Source: Litorimonas sp964352855
Lineage (GTDB): Bacteria; Pseudomonadota; Alphaproteobacteria; Caulobacterales; Maricaulaceae
Direction of reading: 5' to 3'
NCBI GenBank assembly: GCA_964352855.1
Contig: CAYGTR010000010.1
Coordinates: 16,145 to 80,144, forward strand
Length of the DNA: 64,000 nucleotides
The number at the start of each line of letters is the position of its first letter. Positions within the stretch are counted from its first letter, which is position 1. Positions 34,544 through 42,499 of this stretch are shown piece after piece. The notes below the pieces were generated by a model, which had not been told where the DNA came from, ran no database searches, and was given only the letters and a program-made list of their open reading frames with translations. Made by a program: the position numbers and the translations under genes.

Positions 34544-34630
34544 TTGACTCTTTGTTCTAAAATATAGGAATATAATCCTCACTTAGTGATGTTGGCCTAT
34601 TATGGCTCAAATACACGAATTGGAGGATGT
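34544..34630 (+). promoter_or_regulatory. Leader of the GTA operon
   Basis: The 134-bp gap before the gafY-like gene holds TTGACT (34544-34549), a TATAAT (34571-34576; spacing of 21 bp is too long for a standard pairing), a perfect dyad TCACT-T-AGTGA (34579-34589), a TTGGCCTAT element (34592-34600) related to the pair in front of g3, and GGAGG 6 bp before the ATG. It is the only sizeable non-coding stretch ahead of g1, so the main GTA promoter is probably here. Confidence 0.45.
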
Positions 34631-34999
34631 ATGAGACGCCATAGACAAAGCCCAAACCCCGCTATTTTGGCGAACCAAGTCTATCAAACCAATATTGTTG
34701 TGGCGGCTGTCTCGCTTGAATTTGGCCTGACCGAGCTAAATCTCACTCATCCCAAAAAACACAGCCCACATCTGCGGTTTGCCCGACAAGTTGCCATGTA
34801 TCTTGCCCATGTTGTCTATGAATTAAACCATACGCATGTGGCACGACTTTTCGCCAAAGACAGATCCACCGTCAGTCATGCCTGTAAAGTTGTCGAAGAG
34901 AGCCGAGAGGACCAACTCTTTGATCTGAAGCTTATTCGCCTTGAAAATTTTCTGCGACAAGCCCCGCGCCCTGTTATCTCTCATGAGGTGGCGGCCTAG
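34631..34999 (+). CDS. gafY: DnaA-type HTH protein, GafY-like GTA activator subunit
   Basis: A 122-residue protein starting at ATG 34631 (MRRHRQSPNP), where GGAGG fits; the longer frame from 34586 has none. Its C-terminal part matches domain IV of DnaA: LRFARQVAMYLAHVVYELNHTHVARLFAKDRSTVSHACKVVEE, including the RSTVSHA version of the DHTTV-HA signature that contacts the DnaA box. It lacks the AAA+ ATPase, so it is not the replication initiator. In Rhodobacter the GTA activator GafA has such a domain at its N-terminus; in Caulobacter the halves are separate proteins GafY and GafZ. This gene ends exactly one base before the next start, and the pair leads into g1, so it is best read as GafY-like. 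Confidence 0.72.
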   Translation: MRRHRQSPNPAILANQVYQTNIVVAAVSLEFGLTELNLTHPKKHSPHLRFARQVAMYLAHVVYELNHTHVARLFAKDRSTVSHACKVVEESREDQLFDLKLIRLENFLRQAPRPVISHEVAA

Positions 35000-35767
35000 A
35001 TGATCACTTATAAGCAAACCCAAATCTTACGCCAATTATTGCATCATAAAGCGTCCATTAATGTCGCCGATGGCTGCGATGCCTTTCCGGCGCATCCGAA
35101 TGGCGACCGTCGAAAACGTCCGGCCTTTTGGGTGTCCGCGGCGGATTTACTAGCGTTGAAATCATACGGGTCAATTGAATTAGGGGTGTCAGGCTATGAA
35201 GTCGTGCCGTCGGTCAAACGTCGTTTGCTCAAGGGTAAAAATGAGACCGTGTCCCAACAGCATTATGATCTTCAAGAGCAAGAGTTTTATGTCGCGGGCG
35301 GCGTGAAACGTGCTGCACGCGTCAACCGACGCCTATCCGCTTTAGACCGCCTTGCGCATCGCACGGATATGAACGGTCATCCGCTTTTGGATGCGAGTTT
35401 GATTGAGGCGGGTCTGCGTCTTGCGCGGGATTATCATGGCTCCGGTCATGGTATTGCCCCCACACAACGCTATGAGAGTGCGGGCGTTGACGATGGACGC
35501 GGCGGTAACCGGGTCGAAGATCAATTCATTCGTGCAACAGACGCTAAAGCCCGTTTACGGGCTGCGAGAGACGCAATGGGAACAGGTTTAGACACAGCCG
35601 TTATTGCTGTTTGCTGTCTGGATCAGTCCTTAGACGCTGTTGAGCAGGCCGAGCAATGGGCGAGCGGAACAGGTCTGACAATTTTGAAAATGGGTCTTTC
35701 GCGCTTAGCTGAACATTACGGAACAGTGGCAGGCATGCAGCCGGATTATAAAAAGGCCAGACGATGA
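35000..35767 (+). CDS. gafZ: GafZ-like GTA activator subunit (DUF6456-type)
   Basis: A 255-residue protein directly fused in order after the DnaA-type HTH gene (TAG|ATG without gap). The C-terminal half (about 170-250: RVEDQFIRATDAKARLRAARDAMGTGLDTAVIAVCCLDQSLDAVEQAEQWASGTGLTILKMGLSRLAEHYG) is the helical domain shared with the C-terminal half of GafA and DUF6456 proteins; the N-terminal part is a winged-helix-like region. Reported work on Caulobacter describes GafZ as acting with GafY at the GTA promoter and in antitermination. Here its stop overlaps the g1 start by 4 bp, so activator and terminase are made from one message. Family assignment rests on my recollection of these domains plus position. 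Confidence 0.65.
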   Translation: MITYKQTQILRQLLHHKASINVADGCDAFPAHPNGDRRKRPAFWVSAADLLALKSYGSIELGVSGYEVVPSVKRRLLKGKNETVSQQHYDLQEQEFYVAGGVKRAARVNRRLSALDRLAHRTDMNGHPLLDASLIEAGLRLARDYHGSGHGIAPTQRYESAGVDDGRGGNRVEDQFIRATDAKARLRAARDAMGTGLDTAVIAVCCLDQSLDAVEQAEQWASGTGLTILKMGLSRLAEHYGTVAGMQPDYKKARR

Positions 35768-36138
35768 ACGCTTTTAATGATGAGGTGTTAGGTGTGGCCA
35801 TAAAACGACTTCTCGAAGACATCGCACACTTGAGCGCTAAGGGGGAGGTGGATCCGGCCCTTAGCCATGGGAGTGAAGAGGGCAAGGCCTTTCACGAGCT
35901 TTTGGAGAAAAGAGCCAGAAGCGTGACCGTAGCCATTAAGGCCTGTGCGGATCTTTTGGACTTAAATGATAAGACAGAGAAAAGACACAATGACTCCCAA
36001 TATACGCGACTTGAAGACCTGCCCCCTCTCAACCCTGAAGACGAAGCTTGGCTTAAACAAGAATTCTATTCTCTCGCAAACCGTGTGTCACTCGCAAACG
36101 GAAATGGACCAGTTTTGGCACGCCCTATCGACAAATAA
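35764..36138 (+). CDS. GTA g1, small terminase-like protein
   Basis: A 124-residue protein at the g1 position, directly before the large terminase. Helical, with EVLGVAIKRLLEDIAHLSAKGEVDPALSHGSEEGKAFHELLEKRARSVTVAIKACADLLDL (about 6-70), which fits the coiled oligomerisation core of RcGTA g1, the small terminase subunit that selects and feeds DNA to TerL. No HTH DNA-binding domain is evident, matching the non-specific packaging of GTAs. It overlaps the gafZ-like gene by 4 bp and g2 by 35 bp. Confidence 0.65.
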   Translation: MNAFNDEVLGVAIKRLLEDIAHLSAKGEVDPALSHGSEEGKAFHELLEKRARSVTVAIKACADLLDLNDKTEKRHNDSQYTRLEDLPPLNPEDEAWLKQEFYSLANRVSLANGNGPVLARPIDK

Positions 36139-37363
36139 GAAGGCATATATTTGGCATTTTTGGGACTTCCATGCGCGTAGGGATCAAAGGTTTCCAAAGT
36201 CTGACGACTGGCTTCTCTGGTTGCTTATGGGCGGGCGAGGATGTGGTAAGACCCGCACAGGGGCTGAATGGGTGCGCTATCAAGCGCGGCGAACGGGACG
36301 CATTGCGTTGATTGCGCCGACGCTTAATGATGCGCGCGAAGTCATGTTGGAAGGGGAGAGCGGACTTCTCAATATCGGCTTGCCGGCTGAACGTCCGCAT
36401 TACACGGCGTCGCGCCGTTTATTGGAGTGGCCAAGCGGCGCAGTCGGCTATTTATTCTCATCCGAAGACCCTGATAGTTTACGCGGCCCGCAATTTGGTG
36501 CGGCGTGGGCCGATGAGTTTTGTGCGTGGCAATATCCTGATGAAACGCTCTCTAATCTGCGTTTGGGCTTGCGCCTTGGCGACACACCGCGATTAACATT
36601 GACAACAACGCCGCGTGCCACACCCGCTATGATTAAGTTAGCAGCAACCAAAGGTATCGTCGTTCACCACGCCACAACGCAGGATAACAGTCTTCATCTC
36701 CCACCGATTTTTCTGTCTGCAATGAAAGAAACCTATGGGCAGACCCGCTTAGGACGACAGGAATTGGACGGCGAGCTTTTAACGGAACAAGAGGGCGCGT
36801 TGTGGAGCTACGCTGTTTTAGAGGCAGCCTTACATTTGGCGCCCATACCAAAATTGGACAAGATCGTTGTCTCCGTCGATCCGCCTGTCACATCCGGGCT
36901 GCGCTCGGATCAATGCGGATTAATTGTTGCCGGTCGCGCGGGAGAAGCTGGAACATCTCGCGCTTATATCCTTCAAGACGCGACGGAACAGGGATTATCA
37001 CCTGAAGCTTGGGCCAGAAAGGCGATCAATCTGTATCATCAATGGGATGCAGATTGCCTGTTAGTGGAAACCAATCAAGGCGGCGACTTAGTGACAACCC
37101 TTATCCACACGCTTGACCCGTCAGTCCCGATCCGCACGGCCTTTGCTAAAAAGAGCAAGGTGACACGTGCGGAGCCCGTGGCAATGCTTTATGAGCAAGG
37201 CCGCGTATTGCACACGCGCCAATTTAAAGATTTAGAGACTGAACTTTCGCAACTCGGCACAAAAAATTTGAAACATAGTCCCGACCGCGCAGATGCATTG
37301 ATTTGGGCCGTGACGCATCTGTTATTAAATCAAAACTCAGGCCCGCATATTCGACGCTTATAG
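36104..37363 (+). CDS. GTA g2, large terminase (DNA-packaging ATPase and nuclease)
   Basis: TerL pumps DNA into the procapsid and cuts it when the head is full. I choose ATG 36104 (MDQFWHALST, 419 residues); the frame extends upstream to 35966, inside g1, but the N-terminal length before Walker A then matches RcGTA g2 better. Walker A is GGRGCGKTRTGAEW (about 43-56), Walker B is the AAWADEFCAW region after SSEDPDSLRGPQFG. The RNase H-like nuclease domain has the Asp/Glu ligands in VVSVDPPV, LLVETNQGG and SPDRADALIWAV. Ordinary length for a GTA terminase. Only 35 bp overlap with g1. Confidence 0.9.
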   Translation: MDQFWHALSTNKKAYIWHFWDFHARRDQRFPKSDDWLLWLLMGGRGCGKTRTGAEWVRYQARRTGRIALIAPTLNDAREVMLEGESGLLNIGLPAERPHYTASRRLLEWPSGAVGYLFSSEDPDSLRGPQFGAAWADEFCAWQYPDETLSNLRLGLRLGDTPRLTLTTTPRATPAMIKLAATKGIVVHHATTQDNSLHLPPIFLSAMKETYGQTRLGRQELDGELLTEQEGALWSYAVLEAALHLAPIPKLDKIVVSVDPPVTSGLRSDQCGLIVAGRAGEAGTSRAYILQDATEQGLSPEAWARKAINLYHQWDADCLLVETNQGGDLVTTLIHTLDPSVPIRTAFAKKSKVTRAEPVAMLYEQGRVLHTRQFKDLETELSQLGTKNLKHSPDRADALIWAVTHLLLNQNSGPHIRRL

Positions 37364-37392
37364 TTTGAAAAATTTGAGTTTTTAAGGTTGTT

Positions 37393-37408
37393 TTAACAGC
37401 TCCTTAAC
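37393..37408 (+). promoter_or_regulatory. Perfect CtrA-type box TTAACAGCTCCTTAAC
   Basis: TTAA-N7-TTAAC, the consensus of the cell-cycle regulator CtrA, lies in the 108-bp gap between g2 and the TPR-like gene, 64 bp before its start codon. Eight fixed positions would occur about once per 65 kb by chance, but here it is in a short non-coding gap of a GTA, a system for which CtrA dependence is known in Rhodobacter. Confidence 0.6.
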
Positions 37409-37471
37409 GAAGAGAGCCCAAGTTATGCTCCCATATAGCCGCCTAGCATTAGGATTTTTGGGAGACGTGTT

Positions 37472-37909
37472 GTGGGACGAAAGTCAAAGAAAAACCTAAG
37501 GGACGCTTTGCAGTCTCAATTAGATCAAACCAACTCAAATCTGGGCGAGCTTAATCGCGAGCTTGCTGCGCATATGATTCAATTGGCCGGGCAAACAGGC
37601 GATACCGCACCGCTAATTGACGCGGTTCAAGCCCTCCGCAAAGCCAAAACCTATTATAAAGTTGAGACCGCACCACAAGAATCCGTTGAAATTCAACAAG
37701 CCATCGCAGATACGCTTTTGGCCTTGGGCCGGAAGAATGAAGATCGTGATGCCTTAGAGAGCGCGCTGGAAGCCTATCGATCAGCAATTACGCTAGCGTC
37801 TTTGATCGGGGATGAAGATCGTCGTCAGGACCTTAAAATCAATTATAAATTGGCAACGAACTTCTTGGGGCAGCACCGCCCAACTCCGTCCCTGTTTAAG
37901 GTCGCTTAA
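37472..37909 (+). CDS. TPR-like protein inserted between GTA g2 and g3
   Basis: Not part of the RcGTA core set. The 145-residue product begins with a basic segment (GRKSKKNLRDALQSQLDQ) and then has three helical repeats of TPR type (for example LIDAVQALRKAKTYY and ALESALEAYRSAITLASLIGDEDR), ending FKVA. No signal peptide or membrane helix. The start is GTG (37472) after GGGAG. It is the only gene of the cluster flanked by real intergenic space on both sides (108 and 135 bp) and the only one behind a perfect CtrA-type box, so it looks like an independently transcribed accessory gene (a moron). Function unknown. Confidence 0.72.
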   Translation: MGRKSKKNLRDALQSQLDQTNSNLGELNRELAAHMIQLAGQTGDTAPLIDAVQALRKAKTYYKVETAPQESVEIQQAIADTLLALGRKNEDRDALESALEAYRSAITLASLIGDEDRRQDLKINYKLATNFLGQHRPTPSLFKVA

Positions 37910-38044
37910 ACTCTAATTTTTTCAATCCTTTAGAAGAAAATCGGCCTATTTGATCCTCACCAAGCGGGTCTCGGCCTATAAACAGCTTATCGCCGGAATT
38001 GAGATGTTTTTTAAACGCTCACATCCCCAACAGGATAAGCCTCT
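37910..38044 (+). promoter_or_regulatory. Spacer before g3 with two TCGGCCTAT repeats 30 bp apart
   Basis: Identical 9-bp repeats at 37941-37949 and 37971-37979, exactly three helical turns apart, in the 135-bp gap before the portal gene. A TTGGCCTAT occurs 30 bp before the gafY-like start. This may be a binding site for the GTA activator and a second promoter for g3 onward. No terminator is seen here. Confidence 0.4.
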
Positions 38045-39202
38045 ATGTTTGATTTTCTAAAAACTGCCGCTGCGCAGGTTGAAACATCTTTGCCAAATAC
38101 AAAATCTGCACCCCCGCTCATTGCGCTTCAATTAGCAGCAGGCGCGCATTGGACGCCACGTAATTTCTCGGCGCTATGTCGGGAAGGCTTTGCCCGCAAC
38201 CCTATCGTCTATCGCTGTGTCAGATTGATTGCCGAGGCCGCCGCGAGTGTACCTTTGCAGGTCGAAGGCGATGCGCGTGTAACAACATTTCTCTCTCGCG
38301 CCCCCTCACAGTCGGGCGCGACAGAAACCTTTGAGGCATTTTACGGCTACCTCCAACTATCGGGTGAAGCTTATTTAGAGGCGGGGATGTTCACGGATGC
38401 GCCGAGCTATATGGCGGCGCTCTGCCCTGACCAAGTGACCCCGCTTTATTCGAAAACAGGTCACATTGCAGGATGGGACGTCGACACAGATACTTCCGCA
38501 AAGCGGCGCTTGCGCATTGATCTGGCTGCGGGGCAGTCTCCACTGCTGTTTATGTCGCTCTTCTCCCCCAAAGAGACGGTATCGCCTTTGCAAGCTGCCG
38601 CTCAAGCGGTTGATCTGCACAACGAGGGAGGGCGTTGGGCCAAGGCGTTGTTGGAAAACTCAGCCCGTCCTAGCGGCGCTCTGATTTATAAGGGCGTCAA
38701 TGGGGCGGATCATCTGACGGATGATCAATTTGACCGTCTGAAATCAGAATTGGAAAATGGTCACGCAGGCGCGCGGCATGCGGGGCGACCTCTTGTCCTC
38801 GAAGGCGGATTAGATTGGAAATCCATGAGCTTGTCGCCTACGGATATGGATTTCATTCAAGCCCGACGCGAAGCCGCCCGCGAAATTGCTTTGGCGTTCG
38901 GGGTGCCGCCTATGCTGCTCGGTCTGCCGGGCGATAATACTTACTCCAATTACCGCGAAGCCAATCAAGCCTTTTGGCGCCAGACCATTATTCCCTTGGT
39001 GCGTAAAACGGCAACAGGCTTGCAGAATTGGTTGCGTCCTTGGTTTGATGAGGGGTTGGTCATATCGCCCGACCTCGAAAAAGTTCCGGCTTTGGCCGAA
39101 GACCGTAATGCGCTGTGGCAAAGATTATCGTCTGCTGATTTTCTATCGGATCAAGAGAAGCGGTTGTTGGCGGGGCTTCCTGTGGAAGGAGGCACCCGAT
39201 GA
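38045..39202 (+). CDS. GTA g3, portal protein
   Basis: HK97-type phage portal protein, 385 residues. It forms the dodecameric ring through which DNA enters and leaves the head. Visible pattern: FARNPIVYRCVRLIAEAAASVPLQVEGD (about 52-80), the wing strands (YLQLSGEAYLEAGMF, LYSKTGHIAGWDVD), ALLENSARPSGALIYKGVNG, and ..DMDFIQARREAAREIALAFGVPPMLLGLPGDNTYSNYREANQAFWRQTIIPL (about 270-320), the most conserved part of the family. ATG start, preceded by AGGATAAGCC. Overlaps the next gene by 4 bp. Confidence 0.92.
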   Translation: MFDFLKTAAAQVETSLPNTKSAPPLIALQLAAGAHWTPRNFSALCREGFARNPIVYRCVRLIAEAAASVPLQVEGDARVTTFLSRAPSQSGATETFEAFYGYLQLSGEAYLEAGMFTDAPSYMAALCPDQVTPLYSKTGHIAGWDVDTDTSAKRRLRIDLAAGQSPLLFMSLFSPKETVSPLQAAAQAVDLHNEGGRWAKALLENSARPSGALIYKGVNGADHLTDDQFDRLKSELENGHAGARHAGRPLVLEGGLDWKSMSLSPTDMDFIQARREAAREIALAFGVPPMLLGLPGDNTYSNYREANQAFWRQTIIPLVRKTATGLQNWLRPWFDEGLVISPDLEKVPALAEDRNALWQRLSSADFLSDQEKRLLAGLPVEGGTR

Positions 39203-39474
39203 GCGCATTATCGAAATCCTTTAGCTTCAATAAGACCCTCACATTTGGGGTTCTCCTGACGCTCTCCATTCAAACCGGTAGCGGGTTGATATGGATAGGC
39301 GCGACAGATGCCCGTTTGCGTACAGTCGAAGCACAACTCGCTGACCGTGCGCCTGCGCTTGAGCGCTTGGCCTTGCTGGAGGGACAAATGTCCATGATCC
39401 GCGACAGCCTGAACCGCATCGAAAGACAGGTCACAGCCAATGCCATTGAAGCGGAGCGCGGACATGAGCGATAA
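39199..39474 (+). CDS. GTA g3.5-like small membrane protein
   Basis: A 91-residue protein: one N-terminal hydrophobic helix (about 13-35, TLTFGVLLTLSIQTGSGLIWIG) and a coiled-coil (ATDARLRTVEAQLADRAPALERLALLEGQMSMIRDSLNRIERQV, 35-80). It sits exactly where small g3.5-type genes lie in RcGTA-like clusters, between portal and protease, and overlaps both (ATGA at its start, 11 bp with g4). Its role in particle assembly is not known. Confidence 0.7.
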   Translation: MSALSKSFSFNKTLTFGVLLTLSIQTGSGLIWIGATDARLRTVEAQLADRAPALERLALLEGQMSMIRDSLNRIERQVTANAIEAERGHER

Positions 39475-39931
39475 TCTCTTGCGTATTTCAGGCTATGCGA
39501 GCCTGTTCGACCAGACCGATTTATCGGGTGATGATGTCAGCCCCGGGGCGTTTGCCGCCTCGATATTGAGCTTGCCACAGGGCCGATTACCTATGCTGTT
39601 CGGTCATGACACAAAAACGCCAATTGGAGTTTGGGACCGCATTGTTGAAGACCGCGTCGGATTATTTGTGTCCGGACGAGTTTTGTCGGGAACGCCCGAA
39701 GCGGAACGCACAGCGCGTCTTATCGCTGAAGGCGCGGTGTCCGGTCTGTCCATTGGGTATCGCGCCCGTCGTAGCATGAAAACCACAAAGGGGCGCAGGC
39801 TCTTGGATATTGATCTTTGGGAGGTTTCCGTCGTCGCCTTCCCAATGTTGCGCACGGCGCGCATCACGCAAATTGACGACCTTTCTTCCAAAAACCTTGA
39901 AACCCCCAACGGAGCTAAATTATATGCCTGA
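39464..39931 (+). CDS. GTA g4, HK97-type prohead protease
   Basis: A 155-residue serine protease that processes the capsid protein and other head proteins during maturation. Start at ATG 39464 (MSDNLLRISGYASLFDQTD); a longer frame from 39440 lies in g3.5. Family pattern: FGHDTKTPIGVW (His of the catalytic site), GRVLSGTPEAERTARLIAEGAVSGLSIGYRAR (catalytic Ser in GLSIGY), and DLWEVSVVAFPMLRTARI. Overlaps the capsid gene by 8 bp. Confidence 0.9.
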   Translation: MSDNLLRISGYASLFDQTDLSGDDVSPGAFAASILSLPQGRLPMLFGHDTKTPIGVWDRIVEDRVGLFVSGRVLSGTPEAERTARLIAEGAVSGLSIGYRARRSMKTTKGRRLLDIDLWEVSVVAFPMLRTARITQIDDLSSKNLETPNGAKLYA

Positions 39932-41129
39932 CTTAGAAACGAAACACCTTTCGATGAAAGACGCACAAGCGGATTTTGCCAAAACCTTTCATGCCTTTAA
40001 ATCTGCGAATGATGAGCGTTTGGCTGCGCTTGAAGCGAAATCATCTGATATTTTGATGGATGAAAAATTATCCCGTCTGAATGCAGCCTTGGACGCGCAG
40101 TCCAAACAGATTAAAAATCTCTCTATGGGCCTGTCTGCGCCTTTATCGCGAGAAGGCAATAAGAGTGAAGCCAAATCAGCGTGGTCAGATTTCATCCGCA
40201 CAGGTGATGCCGAAGCTTTGGGGAAGTTAGAAGGGAAATCCCTCTCCTCCGTCGATGGAGAGGGTGGCTATATTGCGCCCGCTGAAACCGAAAGCCGGAT
40301 TGATAAAGCGCTGTCTGAAAGCTCGCCCTTTCGGTCTATCGCGACTGTGCGTCGTATTGGGGCAGGCCTGTTTAAAAAGCCCGTCAGTGCCTCCGGCGCG
40401 GCGTCAGGTTGGGCAGGAGAAACCGATAGCCGTCTTGAAACCCAAGCGCCGCAATTGGAGCTGCTCGATTTTCCCGCAGGTGAATTATATGCCATGCCCG
40501 CTGCGACACAGGCCTTATTAGATGACAGCGTGGCGGATGTGGATCAATGGCTTGCCGATGAGGTCAGAGATGTCTTTGCTGCGCAAGAAACAGCCGCTTT
40601 CGTTAATGGAGATGGTATTAACAAGCCACGCGGTCTCTTGAACTATATACAAGCCGATAATGGCACACAGAGCTTTGGCGAGATTGGTACGGTCTCGACT
40701 GGCGTTGCGGGGTCGTTTGACGGCACGGCCCCCGTCGACGCAATTTTAGACCTGATTTATGCTGGAAAAAGCCGATATCGGGCGGGCTCCAGCTTTGTTA
40801 TGAACCGCCGTACAGTCAGCGATATTCGTAAGTTTAAAGACGCGGACGGCAATTATATTTGGCAACCGGCAACCGAGGCAGGGCAACCCAGCACCTTGCT
40901 CGGCTATCCGCTGATCGAGGCCGAAGATATGCCGGATGTAAGCTCCGGAAATGTTTGTATGGCCTTTGGTGACTTTCGCCGCGGCTATCTTATTGTGGAC
41001 CGCCAAGGGGTTCGCGTGCTGCGCGACCCTTATTCCGCTAAGCCTTATGTGCTGTTCTATACAACGAAACGTGTCGGCGGCGGCGTGCAGGACTTTGACG
41101 CGATCAAACTGCTTAAAGCCACCGCGTAA
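39924..41129 (+). CDS. GTA g5, major capsid protein (HK97 fold)
   Basis: 401 residues from ATG 39924 (MPDLETKHLSMKD); the frame open upstream from 39810 belongs to g4. N-terminal helical region (1-100) is the scaffold-like delta domain removed by g4 protease; the mature part probably begins near residue 115 where the Gly-rich segment is. HK97-type landmarks: DGEGGYIAPAETESRIDKALSESSPFRSIATV, ELYAMPAATQALLDDSVADVDQWLADEV, AFVNGDGINKPRGLLNY, and the C-terminal SYPLIEAEDMPDV-like LGYPLIEAEDMPDV and FGDFRRGYLIVDRQGVRVLRDPYSAKPYVLF. Ends 22 bp before a perfect terminator. Confidence 0.92.
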   Translation: MPDLETKHLSMKDAQADFAKTFHAFKSANDERLAALEAKSSDILMDEKLSRLNAALDAQSKQIKNLSMGLSAPLSREGNKSEAKSAWSDFIRTGDAEALGKLEGKSLSSVDGEGGYIAPAETESRIDKALSESSPFRSIATVRRIGAGLFKKPVSASGAASGWAGETDSRLETQAPQLELLDFPAGELYAMPAATQALLDDSVADVDQWLADEVRDVFAAQETAAFVNGDGINKPRGLLNYIQADNGTQSFGEIGTVSTGVAGSFDGTAPVDAILDLIYAGKSRYRAGSSFVMNRRTVSDIRKFKDADGNYIWQPATEAGQPSTLLGYPLIEAEDMPDVSSGNVCMAFGDFRRGYLIVDRQGVRVLRDPYSAKPYVLFYTTKRVGGGVQDFDAIKLLKATA

Positions 41130-41151
41130 TCTTCTCACAATTTATTTTCAC

Positions 41152-41178
41152 AAAGCCGCGGTTTCCGCGGCTTTTTTT
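41152..41178 (+). terminator. Intrinsic terminator inside the GTA operon, between g5 and g6
   Basis: Perfect 10-bp stem AAAGCCGCGG/CCGCGGCTTT, 3-nt loop, followed by a T-run (seven T in total). It lies 22 bp after the capsid stop and 25 bp before g6. In a cluster otherwise built from overlapping genes this would cut off g6-g15 unless RNA polymerase reads through. Confidence 0.85.
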
Positions 41179-41202
41179 ATGACCCGATGAAAGGAGGCTG
41201 CT

Positions 41203-41766
41203 GTGATTACAGATATGACCCTGCCTGCCACAGAGCCGATAAGTTTGGCGACGGCAAAATTATTCCTGCGTATCGACCATGGTAATGAGGATAGTTTGAT
41301 AACCGACTTCATTCGTAAAGCCCGAGAGCAAATTGAGACCTTGTGTCGACAGACGCTTATCTCCCGGTCGCAAAGACTAACGTTTCCAACGCCTCTCAAA
41401 CTCTGTCTCTATCTGAATATAGCGCCGATTAAGGCGGTGACAGCCGTGATGTTACACTTGGAGTCGGGTGTTACAGAGAGCCTCGACCTCTCCACTTTGG
41501 ATATAAATCTCCGAGCAACGCCCGTGTCTATAAAGCCGAAAACACTTGGATTATTCGGCTATCACACGCGTGCAGATGTGCAGGCCATCACCGTTGATAT
41601 CACGGCGGGTTATGGCGAGGCCATCGAGGATGTGCCTATGCCTTTGCGTCAGGCGATGTTGCTCTTGATTGGGCAGTCTTATGAAAATCGTTCGGGTGCC
41701 GAGCTGCCAGCTATTCCAATGATGGTCGATGCTTTGGTCATGCCCTATCGGAGCCTCAAGCTATGA
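41203..41766 (+). CDS. GTA g6, head-tail adaptor protein
   Basis: 187 residues, head-tail connector family (gp6-like). Pattern: PISLATAKLFLRIDHGNEDSLITDFIRKAREQIETLCRQTLISRSQRLTF (helical N-terminal core) and LRQAMLLLIGQSYENRSG (C-terminal helix). In RcGTA g6 is the adaptor ring below the portal. GTG start with AAAGGAGG upstream; overlaps g7 by 4 bp. Confidence 0.88.
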   Translation: MITDMTLPATEPISLATAKLFLRIDHGNEDSLITDFIRKAREQIETLCRQTLISRSQRLTFPTPLKLCLYLNIAPIKAVTAVMLHLESGVTESLDLSTLDINLRATPVSIKPKTLGLFGYHTRADVQAITVDITAGYGEAIEDVPMPLRQAMLLLIGQSYENRSGAELPAIPMMVDALVMPYRSLKL

Positions 41767-42080
41767 TCGGGCAATTAAAGACGCGGCTTGGTCTTTACCG
41801 CGCGCAAGAGACACCGGACGAACTCGGCGGCAGTGTAAGGAATTGGTTGTTTGAGCGGGCCCTATGGGCGGCAATAACGCCCAAGACAGTGACCGAACAC
41901 CGCGAAAACGGACGTTTGGCCGTGACCCAAAGCTATCATGTCGTCATCCATTTTAGAGATGATTTTCCTGAACGGGCGCGGTTGATGTGGGGGCAGCGTA
42001 TTTTACGCGTTATCGCATCTTCTGATCCTGACAACCGACGGGAACGACTTCACCTTATTTGCGAGGAGGAGCAGCAATGA
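41763..42080 (+). CDS. GTA g7, head-closure (stopper) protein
   Basis: 105 residues of the phage head-closure family: a beta-rich chain with LGLYRAQETPDELGGSVRNWLFERALWAAITPKTVTEHRENGRLAVTQSYHVVIHFRDDF and LMWGQRILRVIASSDPD. The stopper closes the head after packaging and is the docking surface for the tail. ATGA overlap with g6 and g8. Confidence 0.88.
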   Translation: MIGQLKTRLGLYRAQETPDELGGSVRNWLFERALWAAITPKTVTEHRENGRLAVTQSYHVVIHFRDDFPERARLMWGQRILRVIASSDPDNRRERLHLICEEEQQ

Positions 42081-42490
42081 GCGGACTAGAAAGCCTTACC
42101 AAGTCGCTCCACAAGACATTAGCAGAGAGCAATGTGATCAAAGATGCGCTGGGCACGCCCCCGCGCCTTTATGATCATGCACCGGAAGACCCTGTGTTTC
42201 CTTATCTGTCATATGGTGCCATGCGGAGTACAGATATTGGCGGCGATGATGCGCCGCTGATGTCCCATCAAATCACATTACATCTTTGGTCGCGCTATTC
42301 AGGACGATCCGAGGTTTTGACGCTCTTAGAGCAAGTGAAAGCCGTGCTGTCCGATACTGACACGATCGCCCTTAATCTGACCAGCCAAAATTTAGTGAGT
42401 GCAACAATTCTTTATGCAGATGTTCTACGCGCTCCCGATGGGCGCACACACCACGGGCTTTTGCGCCTGTCATTTCTCACAGACCAATAG
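42077..42490 (+). CDS. GTA g8, tail terminator (DUF3168)
   Basis: 137 residues from ATG 42077 (MSGLESLTKSLH); the frame from 42059 is an extension into g7. DUF3168 pattern: LGTPPRLYDHAPEDPVFPYLSYGAMRSTDIGGDDAPLMSHQITLHLWSRYSGRSEVLTLLEQVKAVL and the C-terminal THHGLLRLSFLT. It caps the tail tube and joins it to the stopper. Confidence 0.88.
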   Translation: MSGLESLTKSLHKTLAESNVIKDALGTPPRLYDHAPEDPVFPYLSYGAMRSTDIGGDDAPLMSHQITLHLWSRYSGRSEVLTLLEQVKAVLSDTDTIALNLTSQNLVSATILYADVLRAPDGRTHHGLLRLSFLTDQ

Positions 42491-42499
42491 GAGCCTTTT

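Noticed and set aside
34631..34999. Chromosomal replication initiator DnaA
   Set aside because: Only the DNA-binding domain IV is present; the ATPase domain is missing and the context is GTA.
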